Source of the DNA: Mesodorylaimus sp. YZB2_4
Taxonomy: Eukaryota; Nematoda; Enoplea; Dorylaimida; Dorylaimidae
Direction: 5' to 3'
Assembly: GCA_030248295.1 (NCBI GenBank)
Contig: JASANH010001056.1
Location: 1 to 64,000, forward strand
DNA: 64,000 nucleotides
A program made the translations under genes and the position numbers. A model generated the notes under the pieces. That model worked only from the letters and a program-made list of their open reading frames with translations, ran no database searches and was not told where the DNA came from. Shown piece after piece: positions 1 to 11,282 of this stretch; the first letter of the stretch is position 1, and every line of letters starts with the position of its first letter.

Positions 1-674
1 CGTTTATTATCTGCAGTATAAACGCAATAAATATAAGCCATGTCTTGCAAGAGTTGGACAAATCAAAATTTCAGCTTTATCTGTGGATCAGCCCTTGTGT
101 GTATAATCCATCCGTCTCGACGATGCAGGTGCTGTCTCCGAGCTTAGAATAATACGCCACACCGTACTTTGTGCTTGCTGATGCCGCCTCTCTGCAACAA
201 AAACAGCTTTTTGGTAGTCTGTGATCGGTCGTGCATCCACGTCGGCCGTCGTGGTAGCAAGTACTCCACTTCAGATCGATCATGCGGCCCGAATCGATTC
301 ATGTTCGACTGACTGTGTTGACTCTGCAAGGGATTGAGAGTGTTCAGCATACACTTTTTGGTACAGAATAGAAAGTACGTGAATAATAAGGCTCAATATT
401 TCTTTCAAGTAAAAACATGTAACTTACACGCAGCTACCTATCCCAGACATACAAGTTAGAAAAGCTTTCAATCTATCTATCTAGGAGCTCCGTATGCATC
501 AGTAGAAAAACCTGTAGTACTTGCCTCCGTCGCTCTGCCACCAGTTTTCGAGTCGCTTCCAGTAATACTCATAGGCGCTCGTTCATAGACGTTCATTGAC
601 GCTCGTTCATAGACGCTTATAGACGCATCAGGAGGGCCAAAACGGTAAGCTTCTTCGCTAAATTCCAATCCTCT
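1..674. other. intergenic DNA, no gene recognised
   Basis: No family match or coherent exon chain was seen. A short imperfect tandem repeat built on a unit like CGTTCATAGACG lies at about 579-625. The open frames on the minus strand are short and lack conserved motifs. Confidence 0.5.
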
Positions 675-3122
675 GACAAGGGGACACCGCCAACCGATGA
701 GTCTAACTTTGGAAAACGAAAAATTGTAGTATGTTCCTTGGTGCAAAAGAAAGCTCTGTGCAAAATATTAGAGGCGTCTGGCCAACTGGTCAGCAGTGGT
801 CAGCGTCCAAAGTCCTGAACCTTTGTGTGGTAAGGGAGCCGAGCGTGGCGGAAAACATGCAGAGTTCTTTCCAAACTCGGCTTTTGGGTCTGGAGTTTCG
901 AGTTTCAGCTACCAACTAGTGTTAGAAATGACCTCAAGGTCAAGGTCAGAATTCTGTCAAAACCCCGATTGACCGACCCTTTGTCAAAGTCAGGGTCAAG
1001 GTCAGAAAATTTTTGGGGTCTGGTCAAGGTCAGGGTCAGGTAAGAATTTCTTGCAGCCGGTCAGAGTATTCTGACAGCGAAAGAAAGTAAATTTAGTGAA
1101 ATGTTGGTGAAAACATTTCAAGCTCCTGCCTTCCTGAGTAGGGATCTGGGGGGGGGGGGCAGTTTTACAGTTCTAAATCCCAAGGCATGTCCTAAATCCT
1201 AGGACAGTCCTAAGGCATTTCACAATCAGCTTGGTATCCCAGCCAAGGACACCAGGCAGTCATACAGTAAGTTTAAGACACTCCCTGTTGTCTTTATTTC
1301 CCAGCAGCGTTGTCAGGCGCAGGGCAATTTCCCTTGAACTATGGCAATTTCGAGCTGATCTTTCTAGAGCAGCTGTTTGGGCGTCTTGAGATTGTGGCAT
1401 TTTGCGTTAGCTCTCTCGAGCCGTAAAAATGGTTCTTTTTCAGCTGAACTAAAATTCTGTCGTCCCTTTGAGGCCAAAAAGGGACGACAGAATCCCATTA
1501 TCATCATTTTACTCCTTCTCTACCCAAGCAAATACATGCACTTGACAGGGGAGGGACACAGTATTAATTAAAACTTGTACGCGTGATAGAGTCACTAGCA
1601 AGCATGATCCCATGGAAAATAATCCCGTAAAACAGTCGCAGAAAACACAAAACTCTGTGGACTAAAAATTATGACTTTGAAAAAACAAATGATGTGGTTC
1701 ACGCAGTCTGCTGACATGACGGTCAGATTTTGTGCATAAAACGAGGATTCCCAAAAAAATAAAACCCATCTTAAAGCTTATAAAATAAACCCAATTTGGC
1801 ACGTTTAGAGAGCTCATATAATGTGAACCAGCCTACCTTAGCCAGGGCATCCTCGTGCCATAGTATTAAATTATTCAGATACAATCGCACAGCAAACTTC
1901 GACCAGTAGTGGGTGCCCAGCTTACTCGTACAGTATGTATTCCCCGCGTTAAATTTTGTGGTCCGCTAAAATGTCTTAGTCATCTTTTTTAATTATGAAA
2001 CAATATTAGACCTGTCTTAGGACGCGCCTAAATCTACGGATAAGGCACCTCCAGGACAGATATTGTGACACGTCCTGAATAGTCTCAGCGTTGTCCCAAG
2101 TTGCTGTCTAATAGTTCCCTGAATTAGTACTGTAAAAAATTAGAGTCGCACTGTGAAACTGGCCCCTGCTGATTGCGAGTCTCGCGCTATTTCAGTTGTC
2201 TTACTCGTCCAGTTCCACCAGCCCAGCTGCATAGACCTGTACAGTACTGTGTGCCAGCGTAGTGTGTGCTTGCATATGCCCTCCATCCGTGGCAGCCACT
2301 CTCCCTTCCAATTTCTTCAAATCCAAACTTGGCGTCATTCGAGCGAGGTATTCTGGCTGTACCAGCCAATTCCAGCCTGGTAAGGCTCCTGTTCTCGCAA
2401 GCCAGCATTGCGATTGGTGGGAAAAGATATCGATCATGTGGAGGCAGTTTGAGCAGGAATCGATGTTATAACGAATTAGATCTACTATTGATTTTATATG
2501 GGTTTCAGCTTCTCTGGTTTTTCCAAAGTCATCGAAAACAGCTTTGCATATCTTTTTGATTTTGATAAAAATTCAGTTTCTTGGACTGCCCGTAAAATTT
2601 CACGTAATGCCAGAAAATTGTCAGCTGTTGTGAATTTTCTTGGTAAAATTGCAAACACAGAGAAGCTTTTTTGCTGGTGCCGGTTAAGCAAAATTTTTTG
2701 TCCGATTACTGTCAAAGTCAGAACCAGAAAATTTACGCAGGTCAACGGTCAGGTCAGAAAGTTTTTTTTGGTTCGGTCAAGGTCAGGGTCAGGTCAGAAA
2801 ATTTTTTGAGGGGTCGATCAAGGTCAGGGTCATGTCAGAAAATTTTTTGAAGGGTCGGTCAAGGTCAGGGTCAGGTCAGACAGTGAAAAACCCAGGTCAT
2901 TGGAACACTACTTCCAACACTCTGGCTCGGGGTTTTTCCCGAGAAAAACCCAAAATATCCAGTATAATTGAAAAATTTCACTGTACTCTAAGCGCTGACC
3001 ACTGGTGACCAGTTGGCCAGACGCCTCTAATAGTTTGCACAGAGCTTTCTTTTGCACCCAGGAACATGTCACAATTTTTGGTTTTCTAAAGTTCGACTTA
3101 ACGGTTGATGATGTTCCCTTGT
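675..3122. mobile_element. foldback element, copy a, split by a hAT-like insertion
   Basis: The outer 140-150 bp at 675-826 and 2985-3122 are inverted copies of each other. Both begin with ACAAGG and share GCAAAAGAAAGCTCTGTGCA and GAGGCGTCTGGCCAACTGGTC. The element is interrupted at 917-2910 by a separate TIR element; without it the host is about 450 bp, with long inverted arms and a short loop. A second copy of the family lies at 16888-18775. No coding capacity was seen. Its class is unknown; a non-autonomous DNA transposon (foldback or MITE type) is the best guess. Outer ends are accurate to a few bases. Confidence 0.75.
917..2910 (+). mobile_element. non-autonomous hAT-like element, copy 1
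   Basis: The element starts TAGTGTTAGAAATGACCT and ends AGGTCATTGGAACACTA, which form imperfect terminal inverted repeats. It is flanked by CTACCAAC (909-916) and CTTCCAAC (2911-2918), a 7/8 match typical of the 8-bp duplications of hAT elements. Both subterminal regions carry direct repeats of GGTCAAGGTCAGGGTCAGGTCAGAAAATTTTT type. A homologous copy runs 22908-25191; this one lacks roughly 290 bp of its middle. No transposase frame is present, so it would depend on a helper. hAT membership is inferred from duplication length and TIR style, not from a protein. Confidence 0.85.
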
Positions 3123-5321
3123 GAGCGCTAGTGGCAACTGAGCTGATTGTATTGCTCACACAGTTATTACGTTTATTATCAGAATTCATTTTCCTTGGAT
3201 TTACTATGGCCAGGTTTTCTCCTTTTCGTATTAGAGGATAAGACCTCCTCTGATTCGATCACCCATACAGTAGCCACACCTGCTGCAGTTTTACATACAT
3301 TACGCCAGGTGGTAAGCAAGGCGGAGTCTCGGAACAGAAATGACCGTTGGGCAGTCAACGCAGTGACCACAATCAAGCACACTGCTTTCGATAGTCCTTG
3401 GCCCCTTGATTAATTCATGATATAAGTGTCGCCGAAAAATAAACTGTTGCTTTTCACTTGAAACGATACCTTTAACGAATTTTCTAGACATATCGGCGAA
3501 ATAGACTCGTTTTCTAACCACGCAGGAGCTGCTAGTTTTCCTGATTTTTGGCCCTGTTAGCTCACTGGACTGGTGCTGCATCGGGATCTTTGCGAGAAGT
3601 GAGGGTCCTTCCCGACTGGTGTTCGAGGACCAGTTCCAGATTCTCTACTCATTCGACGTCCGCCACTTGACAGGTGAGTCACCCAGAGCAGGTGCGCGAG
3701 GCCAGCGACGGATCTAAACTGCCGGAACATAACTGCGGCCTCTCAGTCAGGGCTGCTAGCCCAAGCAATGTCGGACCAACGCCTAACCAACTGAGCCATC
3801 GTGGCTCTCGGCAGGGGCAGTTGACTCGGTAGGGAGAGCCAGGGGAGAATACGAATAAGAACAGACCCCTAGGTGAGATTAGCGCTCTTGCTCCTGGGAA
3901 GCCACTCCGTTTGGCGCTGTGGTGTGGGCCAATTGCCACCATACTCTCAAGGGGCATCTAAGGTTGTCGTTCCCTTTGGTTCACTGAAAGAGTCCAGGAG
4001 CGACTCCAGGGCAGGTGCTTGATTTGTCTGCGGATTTGTGTTTGAGTAAGATCTAGAACAAAGCCCAGCGTACGGACTCATTTACTCAAAGTTTTGAATT
4101 CTCAGCCATGACCCTTTGGAATAATGTTATCGATTGTGATATCGCGTTTGGTTCAATTGATGTTTTTAAGACCATTGTGACAAATCTCCGGTTCTGATGC
4201 CTTATTACGTTTGAACCATTACGCTGTGCCTTCTAAGTGGACTGATAAAGCCCAAAGTATAGTTCGATGCGATGCGTCAAATAAGCGTGCGATGCGACAC
4301 TTTTGGGTCAACTGACAATGTAAAAAGGTGCCCAAAACGTCGCATCGCAAGCTTATTACCCCCACACCCAGCAAGTCTACTGGTACAGTAAGATAGCATC
4401 CCATAGTAGCATCGCATAGCAGGACGGTTGGGACGTCGTCGTGACTTGCTACGCCCGTAGAGGATCCTCTGGTACTACCCCATCGACAGTGCAAACTGTT
4501 CGCCAGCTTGGGGATCTTAGGACTGGGCCAGGGGCACTCGACCCGCGTCCGGACTAGTGTATCATTGCACAGAGTTGCAGGCACCTGTAACCAACGCACC
4601 CGGGCGCAAGTGAAGTGAGAGTCCAAAGTCACTGGTACAAATACTCCGACAGGACGAAGGCAAGTCTCGCGACTATACCTGCCGCTGAAACCAACCAGAG
4701 TGGTTGACGTCTCTTAGCCAGGGGGGAGTACCGATCTCCCGACCGCCAAGGAATGCTGGTTACACACCCTTGGGAGGCACGGCATACACGCATAAGGGTT
4801 TTGTTTCAGGACAGGAATTGGATCTCATCAGTGATCGATAATCTGGCAGGATGCCTTTCTACCAGGAGACCTTGGACCGCTCGCTTGTAAGATCAGCCCG
4901 AAAGCCGTTACGTGAGCGTATTTAGAATTCGTTGCAACACTGTGTGATTTGCAAGGATGAACAGTTCCGTAAAATCACATTGGCATGCGCAGAGGAGTCC
5001 TCATGACCGAACACAACAAATGCTGCATGGCAAAACGCTTTTTTTCGAAAAAATTTTGCAAAAGCAGTAATGCGATTCTCGTATTCTCAGTTTGGCCAAT
5101 CATCGTGAATGACGCAAATAGAATCCAGTCCAACTGTAAGAGTCATAAGTCGATTCATCGAGCCAAATAAGTATTGAAAAAATTTGATCAAAAAAGTAAT
5201 TTTGTTCAATTTCGTTTGCTTTTGGAATCGAAAAATATTTCATCAATAAACCAATCATAGAAACTATTATTTTCTCAGAATATAGCAGAATTTCTGAACA
5301 GTGTGAACAGTCATGCGTGGG
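3123..5321. other. intergenic, repeat-rich
   Basis: Apart from the SINE relic at 3660-3815, I see no gene. A minus-strand open frame at 4219-4632 (137 codons) has no recognisable motif and is probably chance. AT-rich sequence at 5160-5310 leads into the carboxypeptidase promoter. Confidence 0.5.
3660..3815 (-). repeat. tRNA-derived SINE, family B, copy 1
   Basis: On the minus strand the sequence GATGGCTCAGTTGGTTAGGC (around 3785-3803) is a textbook tRNA box A. It is followed by a body beginning GCTTGGGCTAGCAGCCCTGA that recurs at about 47097 on the plus strand. The shared GTCGCTGGCC...CTCTGGGTGACTCA stretch also resembles part of 13440-13490. The box B region is degenerate, so this is a repeat head and not a functional tRNA gene. 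Confidence 0.6.
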
Positions 5322-5329
5322 TATAAAAA
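5322..5329 (+). promoter_or_regulatory. TATA box of the carboxypeptidase gene
   Basis: TATAAAAA lies 63 bp before the start codon at 5392, which places transcription start near 5350 and leaves a 5' leader of about 40 nt. No TTTCAG acceptor sits just upstream of the ATG, so this gene may not be trans-spliced. Confidence 0.55.
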
Positions 5330-5391
5330 TGCCGTTACAGTACTCAGGTCATCAGAAGTTGACATATTTTATCCGACTCGAATTTGATGCA

Positions 5392-8376
5392 ATGTTGGCA
5401 CTCGTGGTTCTACTTCTGCCTTTGGCCGCGCGTGCGATAATCATCGGAGACGGGTAATCATCAAGTGACAAAAGGGCGACACAAATCGAACTGCTCTTTG
5501 TTCATAGCTACTCCATAATTCATGTGGAAACGAAAAGCGATGAGGAGGCGCAGTATCTCCAAAACATTATGACTGCCTTCAGCAAACATGATTGTGAATT
5601 AGTAAGTTTCCTTGCCTCCTCGATGCCTCTGGTCTCGCATTCGTGACCACAAGGCGAGGCAATCCCCTCGTCCAATGGCGTGTTTTAATTTATGCCTGAT
5701 TATGTCTTGGGAGAAGACAAAACATTCAGAAGAAAAACAAATTTGACAAATTTGAGAACCTAATTTATTGGTTTTTTGTTTCTTCGGAAATGTAGCTTTA
5801 AGAATCTCAATTTCAACATGAGCTTACTATGAACTCTAAAACTTTTTGTGCTAGGACCTGGTATCCCACAGCTTTTCTTCTGGTTCATACGCAGCGCAAA
5901 TTCTGCTATCACCGCGAGTAAAACGACAGGTCTCAATGGAACTGAAACAGCGTGGCATCGAGTGGACAACTCTGACGAATGATGCTATCAAGTACTGCTG
6001 TATTTCAGGCATGTCAAGTGTTACCATAGGGTTGGGAATACTGGCTTTTTAGGTTGGTTGAAGAAGAAGCAGAGTGGCGGGATCAACGTCAAAATGGCAC
6101 TATTTTCGATAGCTTCCTCAAACTGGAAGAGGTATGATGCAGTCATGAGACGGGGGTTGGGATGGAAGTGTACAGTACGCTCCTTGCACAGTGAAGTGTG
6201 CTTGGTTACATCCTGTAAGCGAACAAAATGTTCAGCAAGTTATGCCAGTTTGATCACTAGTAGCGTGCCTGTGTTTCTCTGTTAGCCGTGCCTTTCTCAG
6301 CTACAGAAGTCATGGTCATCAAACCATCACAAAATTCTGCAGAATTCGACTGCCGTCGGTTATCCTCTGCGCAAAATGAAATTCATGAGGATAGCACGGA
6401 TGAGACAGGAATACGAATCTGCTCTCGAGCTTGACAGAAGCGTCCCACCCGAGTCTGACCGTGCGAAGGGCATGCCTGACCTGCGAGCACAGCCGCAGCG
6501 AAAATTGCAGTAATGACTGGCTTAGGCAGCTAATAGAGTAATGTTCTCATTTCAGATTGAAAACTATCTGAATCAAGTCCAAGCAAGGCACCCCGATTTA
6601 GTCAAATTGTATCACCGAGGCGCGACGCATGAAGGCCGAAGCCTTACATTCGTTCAGGTACAGTAAGTGCACCAAATATCGACATAGGCAGAATTGATCT
6701 ATCCAGCTCCGTATTCTTTCAAATATTTTTTACGGAGGAATTAATTCAGTGGCTTACAATAAATACCAGTTCTACGCGGTCGGCTCGTAGTTTACACTTT
6801 TGGAAATTACACTTTTACAAAATGGACTCCCAAAGCAGTGCACTAAGAATTTTTGGCATGCCAGAAAGTCTGAATTATGCGGCATAGATCTGCTGAGCGG
6901 GTGTACCCTGGCTCCAAATCGACCATCTAGGACTACAAGCCCGCGTTTCCACTTGTTTGCATCGAAAATTCAAATTTATAAAGTTGCCCGATTGACCTAC
7001 AGTATCCTGCCCCTATCCTTTTAAACGCACTGAAAGTTTTAGATCGGCACTTGCGTCGATTGTCCAGCAATATTTATCGAAGCTGGCATCCATGCTCGAG
7101 AATGGATCTCCCCTGCTGTTGCACTCAACATCATCGACCAGGTAAGCCTGCACTGCGCACATGTAGTACCTAGGTGTGTTTGGCCTGTGGAGAAGGTAGC
7201 GTATCTGCTTGCCTTGACTAACCGCCACATACAGATTGTCAGTTGCCTTCGTTGGCCGCACGATACACTTTCTCCAGGCGGAGACCCGTCAGGTTGATGT
7301 CTCAGGCACCTACGACTATATGTGACCTGCCTGGAGGGTTTTTGAGACCATCCGCTCAACGCGATACGCGTATTTTCTCCATGTAGAAATATTCCGGCTA
7401 TCACACACAGGTCGTTTTGCTGTGCCTAACATTTTATTTTTGTGCCCAGCTGGTCAATAACTATGCGAACAATGCATACGTGTCAGGCTTGACATGGTAT
7501 GTCCTACCAATCACCAATCCCGATGGCTACGTTCATACGCAAGCCTTTAAAAAAGTAAGTTCATCGTCGTGTTTCAATGCTGTGCTGCATCGAATTACTT
7601 TTAGTTTCGATTATGGCGCAAAAATAAGCGCCCGCCTGTGAGAAGAGAAGTGTGCTCTGGAGTTGATCTTAACCGAAATTTTGGCTACGACTGGGGTTCT
7701 GCTGGCGGCTGTTCGTCTCACCTTCCCGCCGACATTACGTATCGTGGACCTTATGCAGCCAGCGAGCCAGAGACCCGAGCAGTCATGGAATTCGTGGAGG
7801 AGCGAGCTAATAAGATCCAAGCTTATGTCGCCTTGCACTCGTACGGTCAGCTCCTATTGTACTTGTGCCCACCCAACTATACCAGGAAGACCCAAACAAA
7901 CTGCTTAAAAAAAGGCGACAGAGTGGTAATATCACCCCAGGCCAGGGTCGACTGAAGCCGCACCTGTGGCCTGGCACGACCATACAGAAAACACGAAAAA
8001 TAGGACTCTTTATTTTTTAGGTGCAAATAGCTGAGAAAGCTGCTAAAGCTATAAAAAAGAATAGTGGGGAGTACTACCAGGCTGGACCTGGCCATCAGGT
8101 CCTGTGTAAGTTATTCCAGACTGTATTTTGTAACTGGCAGTATTTCTGATCGCAAATTGTTTAGATTACGCATGCGGGACGAGTGACATGTGGGCGAGGT
8201 ACGAAAAGGGAATCCAGTACACTTACACAATCGAGCTACGTCCAGCAATGTCTAAAGGCGGTTTCATAATTAAACCATCCCAGATCATACCCACCAGCAG
8301 CGAAATATGGGCCGCTTTCACCGTCATTGCTGACGAACTTTTGCAGAAGGTGTCTGACTTGACTGAACCTTATTAA
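5392..8376 (+). CDS. M14A zinc carboxypeptidase (secreted, A/B type)
   Basis: Ten exons: 5392-5453, 5508-5601, 5855-5991, 6053-6131, 6556-6657, 7043-7141, 7450-7554, 7605-7925, 8021-8105, 8165-8376. Together they encode 431 aa, the usual size of a digestive procarboxypeptidase. A signal peptide (MLALVVLLLPLAARA) and an activation propeptide precede the catalytic domain, which starts near LEEIENYL. Zinc ligands are His175 and Glu178 (HAREW) and His304 (ALHSYGQ). DLNRNF supplies the substrate Asn/Arg pair and Glu385 (YTIELRP) is the general base. GTSDMW has Asp where carboxypeptidase B has Asp255, hinting at cleavage of C-terminal Lys/Arg; this is inference. Most donors are good; exon 3 uses GTACTG and exon 8 GTAATA. 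An AATAAA lies at 8440-8445. Probably secreted, plausibly a gut enzyme. Confidence 0.92.
5597..5709 (+). repeat. repeat fragment in carboxypeptidase intron 2 (empty site of the hAT-like element)
   Basis: About 110 bp after the exon 2 donor are roughly 88% identical to the reverse complement of 25192-25300. The stretch ATTTATGCCTGATTATG spans the point where the second hAT-like copy sits at the other locus. This locus therefore shows the unoccupied target with a single ATTTATGC. Confidence 0.8.
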
Positions 8377-8439
8377 ATCGCAGTGTGAGCCCAATATAAA
8401 TGCTCTAATCCATGTCATATGCCCAAGGAAATAGCCATA

Positions 8440-8445
8440 AATAAA
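8440..8445 (+). terminator. polyadenylation signal of the carboxypeptidase gene
   Basis: AATAAA lies 64 bp after the TAA stop codon, in an AT-rich context, at the distance expected for a short nematode 3' UTR. Confidence 0.5.
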
Positions 8446-10847
8446 TTTACCGCTCAGTTTCCACCTGAAAATCAAGCACTTTGCATGAAAATGATTAAGA
8501 CAAAGTGAAATGTGTGTGCACAATCAGTTTCTGCTTTTTATGCACTTTTTCTGCTCGGTTTTTATAGTTTTCTTCCACTGAAGCCTGAAGTTCTGAAAGA
8601 TGCCGCAAAACTTATCCAAAGACTTTCCAATGCAAAAAATTTTTCCAGGCCTTCCTAAAAACCTAGAAAAGCACTGGCAAAGTTTGAATTCGCGCGAATG
8701 TCGCATTGCTCAGCAGGGGCAAGCTACTGTATTTAACGCAAAATCAGCGGAACGTAATTTTCGCTAAAATGATCTTTTTGATTTGAAAAAATATTTACAA
8801 AAACAGAAAAAATACGGCAGATCATAAATAAAACATTCAAGCTAGAGCTGTATTCTGGCTATTTTCGAATGTGGTAAGGAGATATTGGCGCAGCGAAATT
8901 GAAATCACATCTTCCCTCCTTTTTTGTGGTAAGCAGGTCGCACCTGATGAGCATGAGGAGAAACCCCGCGAACTCAAATTTTTGGCTTGTCGATGCGTTT
9001 ATAGGCCATCATAAGATATAGCAAAATGTTTTTATCTCAAAGTTGGTGTGCTTGGGTGCAGTTTCATGGCATCTTTTGAAAATTGGGCTCTAATGGCCCT
9101 TTCATGTCTATTTGTCAACTACTACTGTAACTAAGACAGTGAGACAAAATGGTGGGACGAAACCCAAACTCATTTTAACAACCTCTTTGGCCATCATTGG
9201 CCCGCCAAAGGGCATAGGGGTAAAGGGCATAGAGTGGCATAGGGGCTGAGGTTTTAATAATTTTACTCTAGTCAAAGATCTCGGACAACGCAAAACTTGA
9301 ATTTCCTGCTGCAAGCCGTTCATGACAGTTTTACATGGATAGAAAATTCCTCACTGCAGAGCTTGTGCGCGTCCGGCTCATGGCTACAGAGTATTCTATA
9401 CCAGCATTTACTACGTACGTCTACGGAAGCCTTGAGAAACAATTACCGCAGTCACCATGAATCCATTTCTCAAATCGATCAACCCATCGCTCCTGAAAAT
9501 CGCCTGAAACGCGCCAATTTTTGGAAATGAGGCGAAAAGTCGACGTCACTTCCTTGGTTGTGCTCAGAGGTGCTTTTCAATGACTATTTTTGCGATATCA
9601 TTTCAAAACGAGGCCTCGGAAGTATATTTTTGTGCATTTTAGCTTAATGCTCGACCGATTTGAGCATGCTGAACCGGTTTTATAGGCGTTCAAGGAGCCT
9701 TTTAGAATACTTAAGTATATAGCTATGGTCCCGCTCTTGAAAGCTTTTGACATAATAGCAGCAACTTCTGGACAATCTTTGATAAGAAAACCAATTAAGG
9801 CCGTAAATCAGGAAAAGCAGCAATCGAAAATTTTTGTTAGTGCACACTTAGAGGGGAGGGTTCGACTCCCGCCTCGGTACAACATGATTGTCAAATATAA
9901 GTTCCTTAGCCCCCAAGTGCTTGGCTAGGGATAAACTATGACATGACAGGTTTTAAAGTGAGGTTATTTTGTCTATGTGAAGTTGCTGCAAATATAAATT
10001 TTGCAATGTACAAAGCTTGTAAAATCGTCTATGGAGATTGCATTTGAGCAGCATGCATATCGCAAGGTAAAAGCCGTCTTTGCTAAAAGCCGTCTACACG
10101 TGGCCCCAAAAGTGACTTGTAGATGACCTTAGATTTCTACAAACAAATATCTCAGTGGGGAACTGGTCGCTTGTTGTTTGACCAATTGGGGCGCCAGTAT
10201 AATGAAGGTGGGAGCGAGTGGAGTTTCAGGGAAGTTTGGGTAGGGAGGCAGCTAAGCCATTACAAGAGTGGATGCCTGGACAGCATGCCAGCCTTCACTC
10301 TGAATGTATGTAACGACTTACAAATGGATCATCGTCAACTGTATTACCTTTCTGTATCTACCAGCAACAGGCACAAAAGATCCACCTGCTGTTACTCTGG
10401 ATCGCTTTTATGTACTCTTTAGGTCATTTCATTTCGCTTTTCTTTTGTCAGTTTGGGTCGCTTTTTGTTTGCGTTGCTATTTGACTAAAAAAATCAATTT
10501 TTTACATCGCGTCTGTGGGAAATTAACCACATGATATTCAGGCGGATGATGGCTTGGTCCACAGTCCTTTTCTGCAGTGTCCACAGGAAGATTATTGAAA
10601 AGTTCGTGTGGCGGAAAATATCTAAATCCCAAATGATGCAGCCAGGCCTGGTATGTACATCATGAACTCATAGCAGCTGTCTGCTGCTAGTAAGACTTGG
10701 TTGCATGTGGGGAATGCCAACACAGCATCAGTCGTCTTTTGAATTTACACATCCTCTTAAGCTTGGTTACGAATCCATTCAGCCATTTACAGCATAAACT
10801 AGGGAGCAGGGCATCCAGCATCCAGTACACATACGAAAGCTGGGGTG
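8446..10847. other. intergenic DNA with a SINE fragment
   Basis: Besides the SINE piece at 9840-9950 I recognise nothing. The frames in this stretch are short and show no exon chain. Confidence 0.45.
9840..9950 (+). repeat. tRNA-derived SINE, family A, 5'-truncated copy
   Basis: Box B (GGTTCGACTCCCGCCTCGGTAC) at about 9859-9880 is followed by ATTGTCAAATATAAGTTCCT, TTAGCCCCCAAGTGC and a GGGATAAACTATGACATGAC tail. The same order occurs on the minus strand at 17650-17832, where the box A half is also present. The tRNA 5' half is missing here. Confidence 0.7.
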
Positions 10848-11282
10848 TCAAACATTGGCCACATCGCCCTTCCCCTGCGCGTGCTTCTGATCACCATTTC
10901 TAATCACGCCCGCTTCCGCATGTTCGGGTAATCTAATGGCCAGCTTCTTCTCAATATCCGACACTTTGCCACGATCTTGCCATTGACTATGAGGGACTGG
11001 TGTGAAAGCGCTGGGATGAACAGGTCTGCCCTGTCTATCTCGACCATAACCATCATCCTGAGGGCACACGTCGTAACCATCCGATTTTTTCTTGCTGCAA
11101 TATTTGAAAATAAGGAAACTAATTCCACCTGCAATGCCCAGCACAGTGCCCAATATGGCCACTATACGTAAATCGTTCATATAACTGGCCATTGCGTGCA
11201 TATCGTCAGCTAACTGAAATAATTTGGGAACTTCTTGCGCCAGCATTCGATCCACGCTGAATGGTAGTGGGTGTTGAGCCAT
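10848..11282 (-). CDS. small single-pass membrane protein, orphan
   Basis: An uninterrupted 144-codon frame runs from an ATG to a TGA. About 40 residues of soluble N-terminus precede one strong transmembrane segment (IVAILGTVLGIAGGISFLIF, about residues 40-59). A Lys-rich stop-transfer (KYCSKKK) follows, then a charged, Pro/Gly-rich tail of some 80 residues. I do not recognise a family. With no signal peptide, the topology could be N-out type III or tail-in. There is no clear trans-splice acceptor next to the ATG and no intron. The hydrophobic-then-basic layout argues for a real gene, but conservation is unverified. Confidence 0.5.
   Translation of the reverse strand: MAQHPLPFSVDRMLAQEVPKLFQLADDMHAMASYMNDLRIVAILGTVLGIAGGISFLIFKYCSKKKSDGYDVCPQDDGYGRDRQGRPVHPSAFTPVPHSQWQDRGKVSDIEKKLAIRLPEHAEAGVIRNGDQKHAQGKGDVANV

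Noticed and set aside
6286-6555. Possible extra carboxypeptidase exon after TTTCTCAG (LQKSWSSNHHK...).
   Set aside because: Joining exon 4 (LKLEE) directly to 6556 (IENYL) is in phase, restores the family sequence and gives the normal length; no donor ends the putative exon.
7039-7404. 121-codon minus-strand frame opposite carboxypeptidase exon 6.
   Set aside because: It is the antisense shadow of the HAREW exon and flanking introns.
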